This document shows, piece after piece, positions 26,675-34,660 of a DNA stretch of 45,618 bases. Under the pieces are notes generated by a model. It saw only the letters and a list, made by a program, of their open reading frames with translations, was not told the DNA's origin and did no database searches. Where the stretch lies: the NCBI GenBank assembly GCA_020633515.1, contig JACKDM010000040.1, positions 1 through 45,618 on the forward strand, read 5' to 3'. This DNA comes from Myxococcales bacterium (GTDB lineage Bacteria > Myxococcota > Bradymonadia > UBA7976 > UBA1532). Position 1 is the first letter of the stretch. Each line of letters starts with the position of its first letter. The position numbers and the translations under genes were made by a program.

Positions 26675-26972
26675 TGCGACTCCTCCCATGCCGAACTCGT
26701 TGGATGCCTTCAAATGGAGGCGCTACTTCCCCTGAATATGTCGAGAACTCTATAGCGCACTCGCGCTCGTCGGCGCCAGGAACGATGCACGAATGTGCGA
26801 CCTCGTGGCGATTCCGCGTAAAAAATGCATTCAGGGGACATAGAGGGCGACGACTGCCGAATCGGCTCATCAACCTTCTGGACATGGCGACCATATACTG
26901 ACAAGGTCCAGATGATCGACCCGCCCCCGGAACGGGGGCTCACGGCGAGGATTTCCAGACGTGAGGCAGCAC
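26675..26972. promoter_or_regulatory. Divergent AT-richer control region with 10-bp inverted repeat
   Basis: This gap between two divergent TSP3-protein genes is clearly richer in A+T than the rest of the window. TCCCCTGAAT at 26728-26737 and its exact inverted copy ATTCAGGGGA at 26829-26838 are 91 bases apart. TATACT at 26894-26899 is a good -10 for the plus-strand OmpA gene. TATAGA on the minus strand at 26754-26749 is a candidate -10 for the surface-protein gene. No open frame here looks real. Confidence 0.5.
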
Positions 26973-28763
26973 ATGCGCAGGAGTTGGATGGGGATTCGCG
27001 GAGCCGCGGCGGGCGTGATGGCCGCCGCGCTGCTCGCGGCGAGCACGGCGACCGCTCAGGACGTGCAGAACTTCGACCCGGCCGTGGGCACCTGGAACTA
27101 CTTCAGCGTCGAAGGTGCACGCACCGCCGCCCACCAGGAGTTCGTGCCGTCGCTCTACATCAACTACGGCGCCAAGCCCCTCGTGCTGCGCGACGCCGAG
27201 ACCGATGAAGAGATCGCGGCCATCGTCGACCAGCTCGGCACCCTCGACCTCCTCGGCACGATCGGCCTCTTCGACCGCGTCGAGATCGGCCTGCGCGTCC
27301 CGCTGAACATGGTCTACGGCACGCTCGACGGCCGCAGCGACGAGGGCTTCGCGCTCGGCGACATCTCGATCATCCCCAAGGTGCGCCTCTTCGGGCTCGA
27401 GAACCTCAACACCCGCGGCGTCGGCGTGGCGCTCGCGGTGCCGATGACCCTGCCGACCGGCGACCAGGACAAGTTCGTCGGCGCGGGGCAGTTCACGATC
27501 AACCCCAAGCTGATCCTCGAAGGCCACTTCGGCAGCGTGCGGCTCGCCGCCAACGCCGGCGCGCGGGTCCGGCCCGACAAGCGGGTCGTGCGCACCCTCG
27601 ACATGGGGCACGAGTTCACCTATGGCGCCGGCGTCGACCTCGACATCGCCGACGACTACGTGCACCTGCTCGCCGAGGTGTTCGGCGCCGCGCCGCTGAC
27701 CGACATCCAGGACGACAGCGCCTCGAGCCCGCTCGAGCTGCTCGCCGGCGCCCGCATCTTCCTGCCGCCCGGCCCGGTCTTCACCCTCGGCGCCGGCTTC
27801 GGCCTCATCCCCGACTATGGCTCGCCCGACTACCGGGTCATCCTCGGCTTCGCCTTCGACCGCCGCGACCTCGACCGCGACGGCGACGGCATCCTCGACT
27901 ACGACGACCAGTGCCCCGACGACCCGGAGGACAAGGACGAGTTCCAGGACGCCGACGGCTGCCCCGATCCCGACAACGATCAGGACGGCATCCTCGACGT
28001 CGACGACAAGTGCCCGCTCGACCCCGAGGACCGCGACGGCTTCGAAGACGCCGACGGCTGCCCCGATCCCGACAACGACAAGGACGGCATCCTCGACGTC
28101 AACGACAAGTGCCCCGACGACCCGGAGACCTTCAACGAGTGGCAGGACGAGGACGGCTGCCCCGACGAGATCCCCGACACCGACGGTGACGGCCTCAAGG
28201 ACAACGTCGACCAGTGCCCCAACGACCCCGAGGACTTCGACGGCTTCAAGGACGAAGACGGCTGCCCCGATCCCGACAACGACCGCGACGGCATCCTCGA
28301 CGTCGACGACAAGTGCCCCAACGAGCCCGAGGTCATCAACGGCGTCGACGACGACGACGGCTGCCCCGACGAGGGCAAGGTCCAGGTCAAGCTGACCGAG
28401 GAGAAGATCGAGATCTACGAGAAGATCTACTTCGAACTCGACAAGGCGATCATCCGCCCGATCAGCTTCAGCATCCTCGACCAGGTGGTGCGCGTGGTGG
28501 TCCGCAACCCGCAGATCAAGCGGCTGCGCATCGAAGGCCACACCGACAGCCAGGGGACGGACGCGTACAACATGGACCTGTCGCAGCGGCGCGCCGACGC
28601 GGTCATGAAGTACCTCGTCACCGCCGGCGTGGACCCGGGTCGCCTCGAAGCGGTCGGCTACGGCGAGAGCCGTCCGATCGAGACGAACGACACCAAGGAA
28701 GGCCGCGCGACCAACCGCCGCGTCGAGTTCACCATCCTCGAGCAGGACAAGCCCGCCGAGTGA
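26973..28763 (+). CDS. OmpA-family outer membrane protein with TSP3 repeats
   Basis: 596 residues. A signal peptide (MAAALLAASTATAQ end) is followed by an N-terminal beta-barrel-like region (about 30-300) with many short amphipathic strands. A linker of five TSP3-type calcium-binding repeats comes next (CPDDPED, DADGCPDPDNDQDGILD and so on, about 305-470). The C-terminal OmpA peptidoglycan-binding domain (about 480-590) has IYFELDKAIIRP, EGHTDSQGTDAYNMDLSQRR and GYGESRP. The diaminopimelate-contacting Asp (GHTD) and Arg (SQRRA) are kept, so it should tether the outer membrane to the wall. The ATG at 26973 follows GAGG; a GTG four codons earlier is an alternative. It is divergent from the giant TSP3 protein and may share its regulation. 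Confidence 0.93.
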   Translation: MRRSWMGIRGAAAGVMAAALLAASTATAQDVQNFDPAVGTWNYFSVEGARTAAHQEFVPSLYINYGAKPLVLRDAETDEEIAAIVDQLGTLDLLGTIGLFDRVEIGLRVPLNMVYGTLDGRSDEGFALGDISIIPKVRLFGLENLNTRGVGVALAVPMTLPTGDQDKFVGAGQFTINPKLILEGHFGSVRLAANAGARVRPDKRVVRTLDMGHEFTYGAGVDLDIADDYVHLLAEVFGAAPLTDIQDDSASSPLELLAGARIFLPPGPVFTLGAGFGLIPDYGSPDYRVILGFAFDRRDLDRDGDGILDYDDQCPDDPEDKDEFQDADGCPDPDNDQDGILDVDDKCPLDPEDRDGFEDADGCPDPDNDKDGILDVNDKCPDDPETFNEWQDEDGCPDEIPDTDGDGLKDNVDQCPNDPEDFDGFKDEDGCPDPDNDRDGILDVDDKCPNEPEVINGVDDDDGCPDEGKVQVKLTEEKIEIYEKIYFELDKAIIRPISFSILDQVVRVVVRNPQIKRLRIEGHTDSQGTDAYNMDLSQRRADAVMKYLVTAGVDPGRLEAVGYGESRPIETNDTKEGRATNRRVEFTILEQDKPAE

Positions 28764-29108
28764 TGCCCGGGCCGGGCTCCCGGCCCCGGTGAGCCCCCAA
28801 GCGCAGGGAGCCGTCGCCCGGCGGCTCCCGCCCCCCGCCTCTCACTCTCACTCCCCCGCCTCCTCCCTCCCCACCTGCTCCCACCGCGCCTTTTCGACCC
28901 AGCGCTGTAACCCACTTCGAGCGAGCAGCGTCTGCTCGCTGATCGGGTGCCCTCCCGGTGCTTCACCGGTGGCGTCGCCCGCCTTCCTGCCGCGAGAGAC
29001 GGCCGGTCCCCCGCGATGTACTCGGATGACTCCGGGTGGTCGGGTCCGGTGTTCCAACTCCTATCGTGAATCTGCGTAGGGCTCGTTCAAAGCACGGCGC
29101 CCGAGTTG
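28764..29108. other. Intergenic region between convergent genes, no gene seen
   Basis: 345 bases between the OmpA-family stop and the stop of the vWA gene. It contains two GC hairpins just after the OmpA gene (28769-28786; 28806-28829 with arms GGGAGCCG and CGGCTCCC) and a small hairpin near 28955 (CCGGTG, CTT, CACCGG). The short open frames have atypical composition and no ribosome binding site. A structured RNA cannot be excluded but nothing supports a known family. Confidence 0.5.
28769..28786 (+). terminator. Hairpin after the OmpA-family gene
   Basis: GGGCCGG, loop GCTC, CCGGCCC: a 7-bp all-GC stem 5 bases after the stop codon. A second stem follows at 28806-28829. Neither has a T tract. 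Confidence 0.35.
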
Positions 29109-30860
29109 TCAGGAGGGCTCACCGGCGGGGAACAGCGCACCGGCGAGCGCGCGCGCGATGGCAGGCAATGCGTCCCAGCCGGCGACGGGCACGACCTGGA
29201 CCCCGCGCGCGCGGAGGGCATCGAGCACCTCCGGCAAGCCCCCGTCGAGCAGCGCGATGAGCTGGCCGTGTCGCACCGCCTCGTCGATGCCTTCGTCGCG
29301 GGCGGCGGCATCGGAGGGTGACTGGTAGTTCCACGAGAAGTCGGTGTCGCTGATGATGACCCGCACCACCCGCGCGACCCGGCGCCAGCGACGTACGCTG
29401 CGACGCAGCTCGTCCCACGGGAAGACGGTGCCACCGCCGACGTACGACAAGAGCGCGCCGTAGGCCGGGCGCGGGCTCTGCACGAAGTCGGGCATCGCCT
29501 TGTAGGTGTGGCTGTACTGCACCACCCGCACCCGCCCGCTCGCGCCGGTCGCGGCGTCGACGAGGATGAAGCCGGCGAGGATCGAGTGGTTGAGCTGCCG
29601 CACCGGGTCGGGCATCGAGCCCGAGCTGTCGACGTAGAGCTCGATCCACGGCACGACCTGGTCACCGGGCACCGGATCGGACGCGAGCCAGGTGCGCCGT
29701 TGCAGGGTGTAGCCGGGGATCGGCGGGCCGCCGCGGGTGAGGGTCGAGAACCAGTCGATGCTCTCGATGCGGTCGCCGATCTGCCACTCGGCGGGGGGTC
29801 CGGGCACCTCGGGCAGGCCGGGGCGAAGCGCACGCGGCGGCTCGACCGGGGTGGCAGCGGCGAGGCGGCGGTAGGTGGCGAGCGCGGTGGCGGTCGCGTC
29901 GCAGAGCCCGGAGAGCACCGCCTGCGCGTCGCGCACCGGATCCCCTCCCCCGTTGCCGGGTTGGCCGCCGCCGCCCCCGGGTTGACCGCGTTTGCCGGCC
30001 TCACCGCTCGTCGGCGCCTCGCCGCGGCGCCACGCGCGCGCCTCGTCTTCGCCCGGCGCCGGTCGCATCACCCGCCCGACGTCTTCCGGCGCGAGCTCGC
30101 CGGCGAAGCCATCGGTGCCTTCCGGCGATGCCTCTGCTGACATCTTGGCCCCCGCCGCGAGGAAGGGACGCAGCGCGATGAGGAAGCGCACGAGCTGCAG
30201 GCAGCGGTTGTCGGGGCGGTTGGCGATGAACTGCACGCACGCCGCCGCGCTGGTGCGCCACTGGGCGGCGATGCCATCGAGCGCGGCAGCCATCGCGGGG
30301 GTGACGAGGGTGCCATCGGGCAGGTACCACCAGGCTTCGTAGAGCGCGAGGTAGAAGCCGAAGATGGGATCGGCGCCGCCCTGGGAGAGCACGGTGTAGA
30401 GGCGGATGAACTGCGCCTCGTAGTGCGGGCGCAGGTCGGTGTTGATGAGGAGGTCGTAGAGCAGGTTGAGGAGCCCGTCGTGGGCGCCCTTCTGCGCGGC
30501 GTCGGCGAGCGTCGGCAGATCCCAGGCGCCGGCGAGCGCCGAGAGCTCCTCGCGCAAGAAGCGGGTGTGTTGCCGGGCGCGCACCAGGGTGTGTGGGTAG
30601 CGGATGTGATGGCCGGCTTCGTGGGCGAAGAGCGCCTCTTCGCAGTCTTGCAGGCCGAGCGCGGCGAGGCGCTCGAAGTCGACGAGCGTCTGGCGGGTGC
30701 TGAGGTCGATGCACGCGATCGGACCGCCGGCGGGTGATGGCTTCGGCGGGCTGAGCTCGATGGCGCCGCTCCAGCGGCCGAGCGCGGTGGCCCACCGATC
30801 GGCGCGGTGGCCGTCGTCGACCGCGCGCGGCTTGCGCCGTCGACCGAGCGCGAAGCTCAC
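29109..30860 (-). CDS. vWA-domain protein with N-terminal zinc-metallopeptidase-like domain
   Basis: 583 residues. The N-terminal domain has HEAGHH (His80, Glu81, His84) and, about 55 residues later, the helix YDLLINTDL. This pairing matches the putative metallopeptidase domain that often precedes a VWA-like domain. A Gly-rich linker (about 285-310) leads to a vWA domain (about 400-580) with the MIDAS motif DSSGSM (Asp411-Met416) and a later Asp in ISDTDFSW. In MoxR/vWA pairs the vWA protein binds metal-dependent ligands and is remodelled by the AAA+ partner. The GTG start at 30860 lies 2 bases after the stop of the upstream gene. It is the last gene of a tight four-gene operon. Confidence 0.85.
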   Translation of the reverse strand: MSFALGRRRKPRAVDDGHRADRWATALGRWSGAIELSPPKPSPAGGPIACIDLSTRQTLVDFERLAALGLQDCEEALFAHEAGHHIRYPHTLVRARQHTRFLREELSALAGAWDLPTLADAAQKGAHDGLLNLLYDLLINTDLRPHYEAQFIRLYTVLSQGGADPIFGFYLALYEAWWYLPDGTLVTPAMAAALDGIAAQWRTSAAACVQFIANRPDNRCLQLVRFLIALRPFLAAGAKMSAEASPEGTDGFAGELAPEDVGRVMRPAPGEDEARAWRRGEAPTSGEAGKRGQPGGGGGQPGNGGGDPVRDAQAVLSGLCDATATALATYRRLAAATPVEPPRALRPGLPEVPGPPAEWQIGDRIESIDWFSTLTRGGPPIPGYTLQRRTWLASDPVPGDQVVPWIELYVDSSGSMPDPVRQLNHSILAGFILVDAATGASGRVRVVQYSHTYKAMPDFVQSPRPAYGALLSYVGGGTVFPWDELRRSVRRWRRVARVVRVIISDTDFSWNYQSPSDAAARDEGIDEAVRHGQLIALLDGGLPEVLDALRARGVQVVPVAGWDALPAIARALAGALFPAGEPS

Positions 30861-30862
30861 GC

Positions 30863-31786
30863 TCAGGCCCGCGCGCGGAAGAAGCCGAGGTGGGTCGACG
30901 CGGCGTCGACGACGACGAGGTCGCCCTGCGCGTTGGCGGCGAGCGCGGCGGGGGCGACGCCGTCGAGCTCGCCGAGCACCCGCTCTTCGTCGCCCCGGCG
31001 CCAGCGCACCGTGCGGCGGTCGAGGCCGAGCACGACGTCGCCGAGCGCGACGCGGCCGCCGACCTCGAACGCCGCCACCCCGCCGCGACCGCGGCAGACG
31101 AGCCCCTGGGCGGTGGCGTCGAGGTGCAGCGCGACCGCGCGGGGGGCGTCGACGACGATGAAGCGGCGCCCGGCGACGGCGGCGATGGCGTCAGGGAGGA
31201 ACCCGGGTTCGATCGCGGCGCAGTCGAAGACGGAGTGGTGCTCGGCGCGGCGCCAGGTGCTCGGGGGGGGCTGCTCATCGGCGATGAGCCCGACCGCGGC
31301 GAGCGCTTCGGCGAGGTGGGTCCGCGGGTCGGCGGCGAGCGCGGGGCCGAGCGCGGCGAGGCGCTCGGCGACGGCGTTGGCGGCGGCGCGGGCGTGGCGG
31401 GTGAGGTTCTCGCCGAGGTTGAAGAGCATCGTGAGCAGCGCGAGGCGATCGTCCGGCGCGGCGCGGGGCAGGCAGCGGGGCACGATGTCGAGCCACACGA
31501 TGGGATAGTAACGATCGGGGTAGTCGGCGGCGGCGCGCCAGCTCGGGCCGGAGACGCCGAAGCGGCGGGTGGCGACGGTCTCGAGCATCAACCGCCAGGC
31601 GGCTTCGACGAGGCGGGGGTCGACCGGGCCCTGCGCGGCGAGCGCGGCGTGCAGCGGCGCGAGGCCCTCGTCGAAGAGGTAGGCGGCGACCGCCGGGCGC
31701 CACGCGCTGCTCGCGGCGCGGGTCTCGTCGATCGCGGCGCGCAGCGCGCGCTGCAAGGCATCGCCGGGCGCGTCGATGGCATCCAT
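30863..31786 (-). CDS. MoxR/vWA-associated protein with beta-rich C-terminal repeats
   Basis: 307 residues and no recognised catalytic motif. Residues 1-190 are mostly helical, with a conserved-looking core YPIVWLDIVPRCLP and LLTMLFNLGENLTRHA. Residues about 200-305 are short beta strands in a repeating pattern of hydrophobic strand plus Asp turn (FIVVDAPRAVALHLDA, RVALGDVVLGLDRRTVRW, GDLVVVDAASTHLGF), like beta-propeller blades. That, and its place between a MoxR ATPase gene and a vWA gene, suggests a bpX-type component of MoxR-vWA-beta-propeller ternary systems. The family match itself is inference. The ATG at 31786 follows the upstream stop by 1 base. Confidence 0.6.
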   Translation of the reverse strand: MDAIDAPGDALQRALRAAIDETRAASSAWRPAVAAYLFDEGLAPLHAALAAQGPVDPRLVEAAWRLMLETVATRRFGVSGPSWRAAADYPDRYYPIVWLDIVPRCLPRAAPDDRLALLTMLFNLGENLTRHARAAANAVAERLAALGPALAADPRTHLAEALAAVGLIADEQPPPSTWRRAEHHSVFDCAAIEPGFLPDAIAAVAGRRFIVVDAPRAVALHLDATAQGLVCRGRGGVAAFEVGGRVALGDVVLGLDRRTVRWRRGDEERVLGELDGVAPAALAANAQGDLVVVDAASTHLGFFRARA

Positions 31787-31787
31787 G

Positions 31788-33332
31788 TCAGATGTCTTCC
31801 CCCCGCACGAGCCATCGCTGGTAGTTCTGGTAGCGCAGGAAGACATACTTGAGCCGCACGAGGTCTTCGAAGACCGGCGCCGAGAGCTCGCCGCCCGCGC
31901 AGAGCGCGGCGATGGCCTTCTCGACCTTGGCGAGGCGGTTGTCGACCTCGGCGCGACCGACGCCTTCGAGGCCGGCTTCGAGCTCGGCGAGCAGCGCGCG
32001 GCCGGGGTCATTCCGGTCGCGGTCGTTGCGGTCGTACTGCGCCATCGCGAGGTCCCACATCTGGCGGATCCAGGCGACCTTGTCGTGCAGGTAGACCCGG
32101 TGGCGCTCATCGGTGAAGAAGTCGCCGCGGCGGTTGGCGGTGAGCTTCTCGTGCAGCACGAAGGGGATGACCTGCCGGATGTCTTCGGCGGTGACGGCCT
32201 CGGCGCCGCGGAAGAAGGCGAGCGCCTTGGCGAAGGTCATCACGGTGAGGTAGCTGCGTACGCTGAGCCCTTCGGTGGTCTGGGCGCAGACGTGCTGGTG
32301 CTTGTCGAGCGGGCAGTCTTCGTTGCAGACGGTGTGCAGCGCGATGCCAGCGAGCTTGAGGGTGTCCTTGCTCTTGGCTTCGAAGTCGGCCGAGGCGCGC
32401 TGGCAGAAGTCGAGGCCGCCGACGAAGAACTCGAGGCGACGCAGGGCCGCCGTCTCGAATGGCACCGCGCGGATGTGGTGCCGCATGCGCTCCATCTCTT
32501 CGGGGGCGAAGACGATGTCGGCGGGCACGAGGTCGGCGGGGTTCTGCCCGGTCTCGAGGCGGGCGAGCAGCTTGGGCAGGAAGCGGCTGTTGAAGGTCAT
32601 GGCGCGGATGGTGACGTCGATGCGGTCCTTGAGCGCCTCGATGACCTGGAAGGTGCCGCCGCCGGCGTCGTCGTTGGCGGTCAGGAACCACGCCCCGGCG
32701 CCGGCTTCGACGGTCTGGCCGAGCATCTCGGCGTAGCCTTCGGCGAGCAGCGACAACAGCGCCGACTGGGTGCGGGTGGGGATGCGGTTGTACTCGTCGA
32801 TGATCTTGACCCGCATGGTGATCCAGCGGCGCCAGGCGATGGCGATGTCATCCATCGACTTCGCGGCCATGAGATCGCCGGGCATGGGGTTGCCGAGCAG
32901 ATCGGCGACGGTGAGCTGAGGGTGGCCGTGCTGCACGGCGCGCTTGACCTCGGCCTCGGTGTAGCCGGCGAGGAGGCCCATGAGGAGCGCGGTCGCGGTC
33001 TTGCCTTTGCCGGGGCCGCCGACGAGGAGCGCGCGGCTGCCGGTGGCGAAGGTGAGGAGGGGGAAGAGCACGTAGCTCGACCACGCGGGGCCGCGGGGGA
33101 GTACGAAGGCGTCGCCGTTGGGGAACTCGAAGCGGCGGCCGGCGGCCGCTTCGAAGGCGACGTCGTAGTACGGCACGATGACGGCGTTGTTGACGATCCA
33201 GTAGTAGGCCTGGCGGAGCTTGTCGGCGAGGCCGGGGCCGTCGCGGGCGGAGAGGTGGAGGTCGAGGGCGTGGGTGACCTCGGCGCGGCCGGTGACGAGG
33301 TCGTCGAAGGTCAACGGGCGGTCGCGGTTCAT
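31788..33332 (-). CDS. MoxR-type AAA+ ATPase
   Basis: 514 residues. An N-terminal extension of about 95 residues precedes the AAA+ core: Walker A GGPGKGKT (105-112), Walker B IIDEYNRIPTRTQSALL (Asp179, Glu180; the MoxR-type E-N-R signature) and sensor-1 FLTAND (Asn220). A Cys/His-rich insertion, CNEDCPLDKHQHVC (Cys336, 340, 349), could bind zinc and is not standard for MoxR. The C-terminal region (about 440-514) is helical. MoxR proteins are chaperone-like unfoldases that act on or through vWA partners; the vWA gene lies two genes downstream. The start overlaps the stop of the upstream gene (ATGA). Confidence 0.88.
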   Translation of the reverse strand: MNRDRPLTFDDLVTGRAEVTHALDLHLSARDGPGLADKLRQAYYWIVNNAVIVPYYDVAFEAAAGRRFEFPNGDAFVLPRGPAWSSYVLFPLLTFATGSRALLVGGPGKGKTATALLMGLLAGYTEAEVKRAVQHGHPQLTVADLLGNPMPGDLMAAKSMDDIAIAWRRWITMRVKIIDEYNRIPTRTQSALLSLLAEGYAEMLGQTVEAGAGAWFLTANDDAGGGTFQVIEALKDRIDVTIRAMTFNSRFLPKLLARLETGQNPADLVPADIVFAPEEMERMRHHIRAVPFETAALRRLEFFVGGLDFCQRASADFEAKSKDTLKLAGIALHTVCNEDCPLDKHQHVCAQTTEGLSVRSYLTVMTFAKALAFFRGAEAVTAEDIRQVIPFVLHEKLTANRRGDFFTDERHRVYLHDKVAWIRQMWDLAMAQYDRNDRDRNDPGRALLAELEAGLEGVGRAEVDNRLAKVEKAIAALCAGGELSAPVFEDLVRLKYVFLRYQNYQRWLVRGEDI

Positions 33333-33886
33333 GGGTGGCTCGCGGCGAGGGTCGAGGCGGCGGCGTCGAGCGCGTCGGCGAGGGCTTCGCGTTCGGCGCG
33401 GGGCAGAAGGTGGAGCGGGGTGTCGACGGCGCGGCGCCAGCGGGCGGGGAGGCGCGCCTCGCCGAGCGCCTCGCGGGCGGCGACGACGCGGCGGCTGATC
33501 AGGTCGTAGCGGGCCATCGCGCGGCGGGCTTCGCCGACGGCGGCGTCGTAGCCGAGAGGCAGCCTGGCGCGGGCGGCGGCGGCGTCGGGGGCGGCGTCGA
33601 CGGCGCGGGCGCAGCCGCGATCGGGCACGTAGAGCACCGCGCCGGGGTCGAGAGGCCCCACCGGGACGGTGTACCAGCCGGCGATCGCTGCCGGGCGTGG
33701 ATCGAGGCGGTCGGCGCCGAAGATCGTCAGCGCGCCGAACTCGGCGACGCCGGGCCAATCCCACAAGGTGTCATCGCCGAGGTAGGCGGCCGTCGCCGCG
33801 TCGTGATGCAGGGTCGGGCGTGCGCCGGCGAGCACGTCGAGGAGCGCGATCGGACCGGGGAAGCGCCAGAGCGTGACAGGTGTCAT
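33329..33886 (-). CDS. First gene of the MoxR/vWA operon, unknown function
   Basis: 185 residues. The first 100 contain many short strands and aromatic residues (VTLWRFPGPIALLDVL, GDDTLWDWPGVAEFGALTIF, GWYTVPVGPLDPGAVLYV). The remainder is helical with many Arg and Ala. No cysteines beyond one and no signal peptide. I do not recognise the family. By position it is the first component of the cassette, and it may be one of the bpX-type accessory proteins of MoxR-vWA systems. The ATG at 33886 is the first ATG but has no clear ribosome binding site; a TTG 12 codons upstream is an alternative. The 3' end overlaps the ATPase gene (ATGA). Confidence 0.65.
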   Translation of the reverse strand: MTPVTLWRFPGPIALLDVLAGARPTLHHDAATAAYLGDDTLWDWPGVAEFGALTIFGADRLDPRPAAIAGWYTVPVGPLDPGAVLYVPDRGCARAVDAAPDAAAARARLPLGYDAAVGEARRAMARYDLISRRVVAAREALGEARLPARWRRAVDTPLHLLPRAEREALADALDAAASTLAASHP

Positions 33887-33981
33887 CGCGGCCAGGATGA
33901 GCCAGCGGAGCGGCTGGCGCAACGGCGCATTTTTTCATGCGGGCGGCCTTTTTTTTGTCGGCGCGGGCGCAAAGCCTTGGT

Positions 33982-33987
33982 TATGCT
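33982..33987 (+). promoter_or_regulatory. -10 element (TATGCT) upstream of the RRM gene
   Basis: TATGCT identical to the predicted nhaA -10. Transcription would start near 33994 and leave a leader of about 87 bases before the RRM gene, as is common for cold-induced mRNAs. No good -35 is visible. Confidence 0.4.
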
Positions 33988-34080
33988 CCTCCTTGCGCCG
34001 CACCGAGCCGCGGCGTGCATTGCGTTAGAGAGCGCGCCGCGCAGACCCAATCCCGCGCGCCACAAGCGAGAGAGAGAGCG

Positions 34081-34494
34081 ATGTCGAACAAGTTGTTCGT
34101 AGGCGGCCTCAGCTGGGGCACGACCGACGAAACCCTCCGTGAAGGCTTCGAGCGCTTCGGCGAGGTCATCGAGGCCAAGGTGATCAACGACCGTGAGACC
34201 GGTCGTTCCCGCGGGTTCGGTTTCGTCAGCTTCGCCGATGACGCGGCGGCCATCGAAGCCAAGGAGCAGATGGACGGCGCCGACCTCGACGGCCGCAAGA
34301 TCCGGGTGGATGAAGCCAACCCCCGGGGCGGTGGCGGTGGCGGCGGTGGTGGTGGCGGCGGCGGCGGCGGTGGCTTCCGCGGCGGCCGTGGCGGTGGCGG
34401 CGGTGGTGGCTACGGCGGCGGCGGCGGCGGCGGTGGTGGCCGCGGCGGTCGCAGCGGCGGTGGTGGTGGCCGGGGCAGCCGCGGCGACTGGTGA
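34081..34494 (+). CDS. Glycine-rich RRM RNA-binding protein
   Basis: 137 residues. One RNA recognition motif (residues 3-80) has RNP2 KLFVGGLS and RNP1 RGFGFVSF, with the aromatic residues that stack on RNA. After residue 83 comes an extreme low-complexity tail of Gly runs broken by Arg, Phe and Tyr (RGG-like). This is the architecture of bacterial and plant cold-inducible glycine-rich RNA-binding proteins. RGG tails promote RNA binding and phase separation (family knowledge). GAGAGAG precedes the ATG. The gene is divergent from the MoxR operon and ends before a strong hairpin, so it is probably monocistronic. Confidence 0.95.
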   Translation: MSNKLFVGGLSWGTTDETLREGFERFGEVIEAKVINDRETGRSRGFGFVSFADDAAAIEAKEQMDGADLDGRKIRVDEANPRGGGGGGGGGGGGGGGGFRGGRGGGGGGGYGGGGGGGGGRGGRSGGGGGRGSRGDW

Positions 34495-34556
34495 GACGCT
34501 GAGCCTCGACATCCTCCATCTGTCCGACTGATCGCCACGGTTCCACCGATGATCGT

Positions 34557-34582
34557 CCCTCGCGGGCATGGGTCCGCGAGGG
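34557..34582 (+). terminator. Strong hairpin after the RRM gene
   Basis: CCCTCGCGG, an 8-base loop and CCGCGAGGG: a perfect 9-bp stem 63 bases after the stop. It is followed by a pyrimidine-rich CTCCCTTCCTCTC rather than a pure T tract. It is the best terminator-like structure in the window. Confidence 0.55.
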
Positions 34583-34660
34583 GCTCCCTTCCTCTCATCG
34601 CGTGTCCGTGCGTCGCGCCGGTATGGCACCGGGGCCGACGGACGGCGACAATGGTCCGCG

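Noticed and set aside
28789..29079. Possible small protein or structured RNA after the OmpA gene
   Set aside because: The frame has Pro/Ser-rich random-like composition and no ribosome binding site. The hairpins are not arranged as any RNA family I recognise, so I left it as intergenic.
33940..33960. T runs upstream of the RRM gene as a terminator
   Set aside because: They lie in the divergent promoter region between two genes that both read away from it, and no stable stem precedes the T tract.
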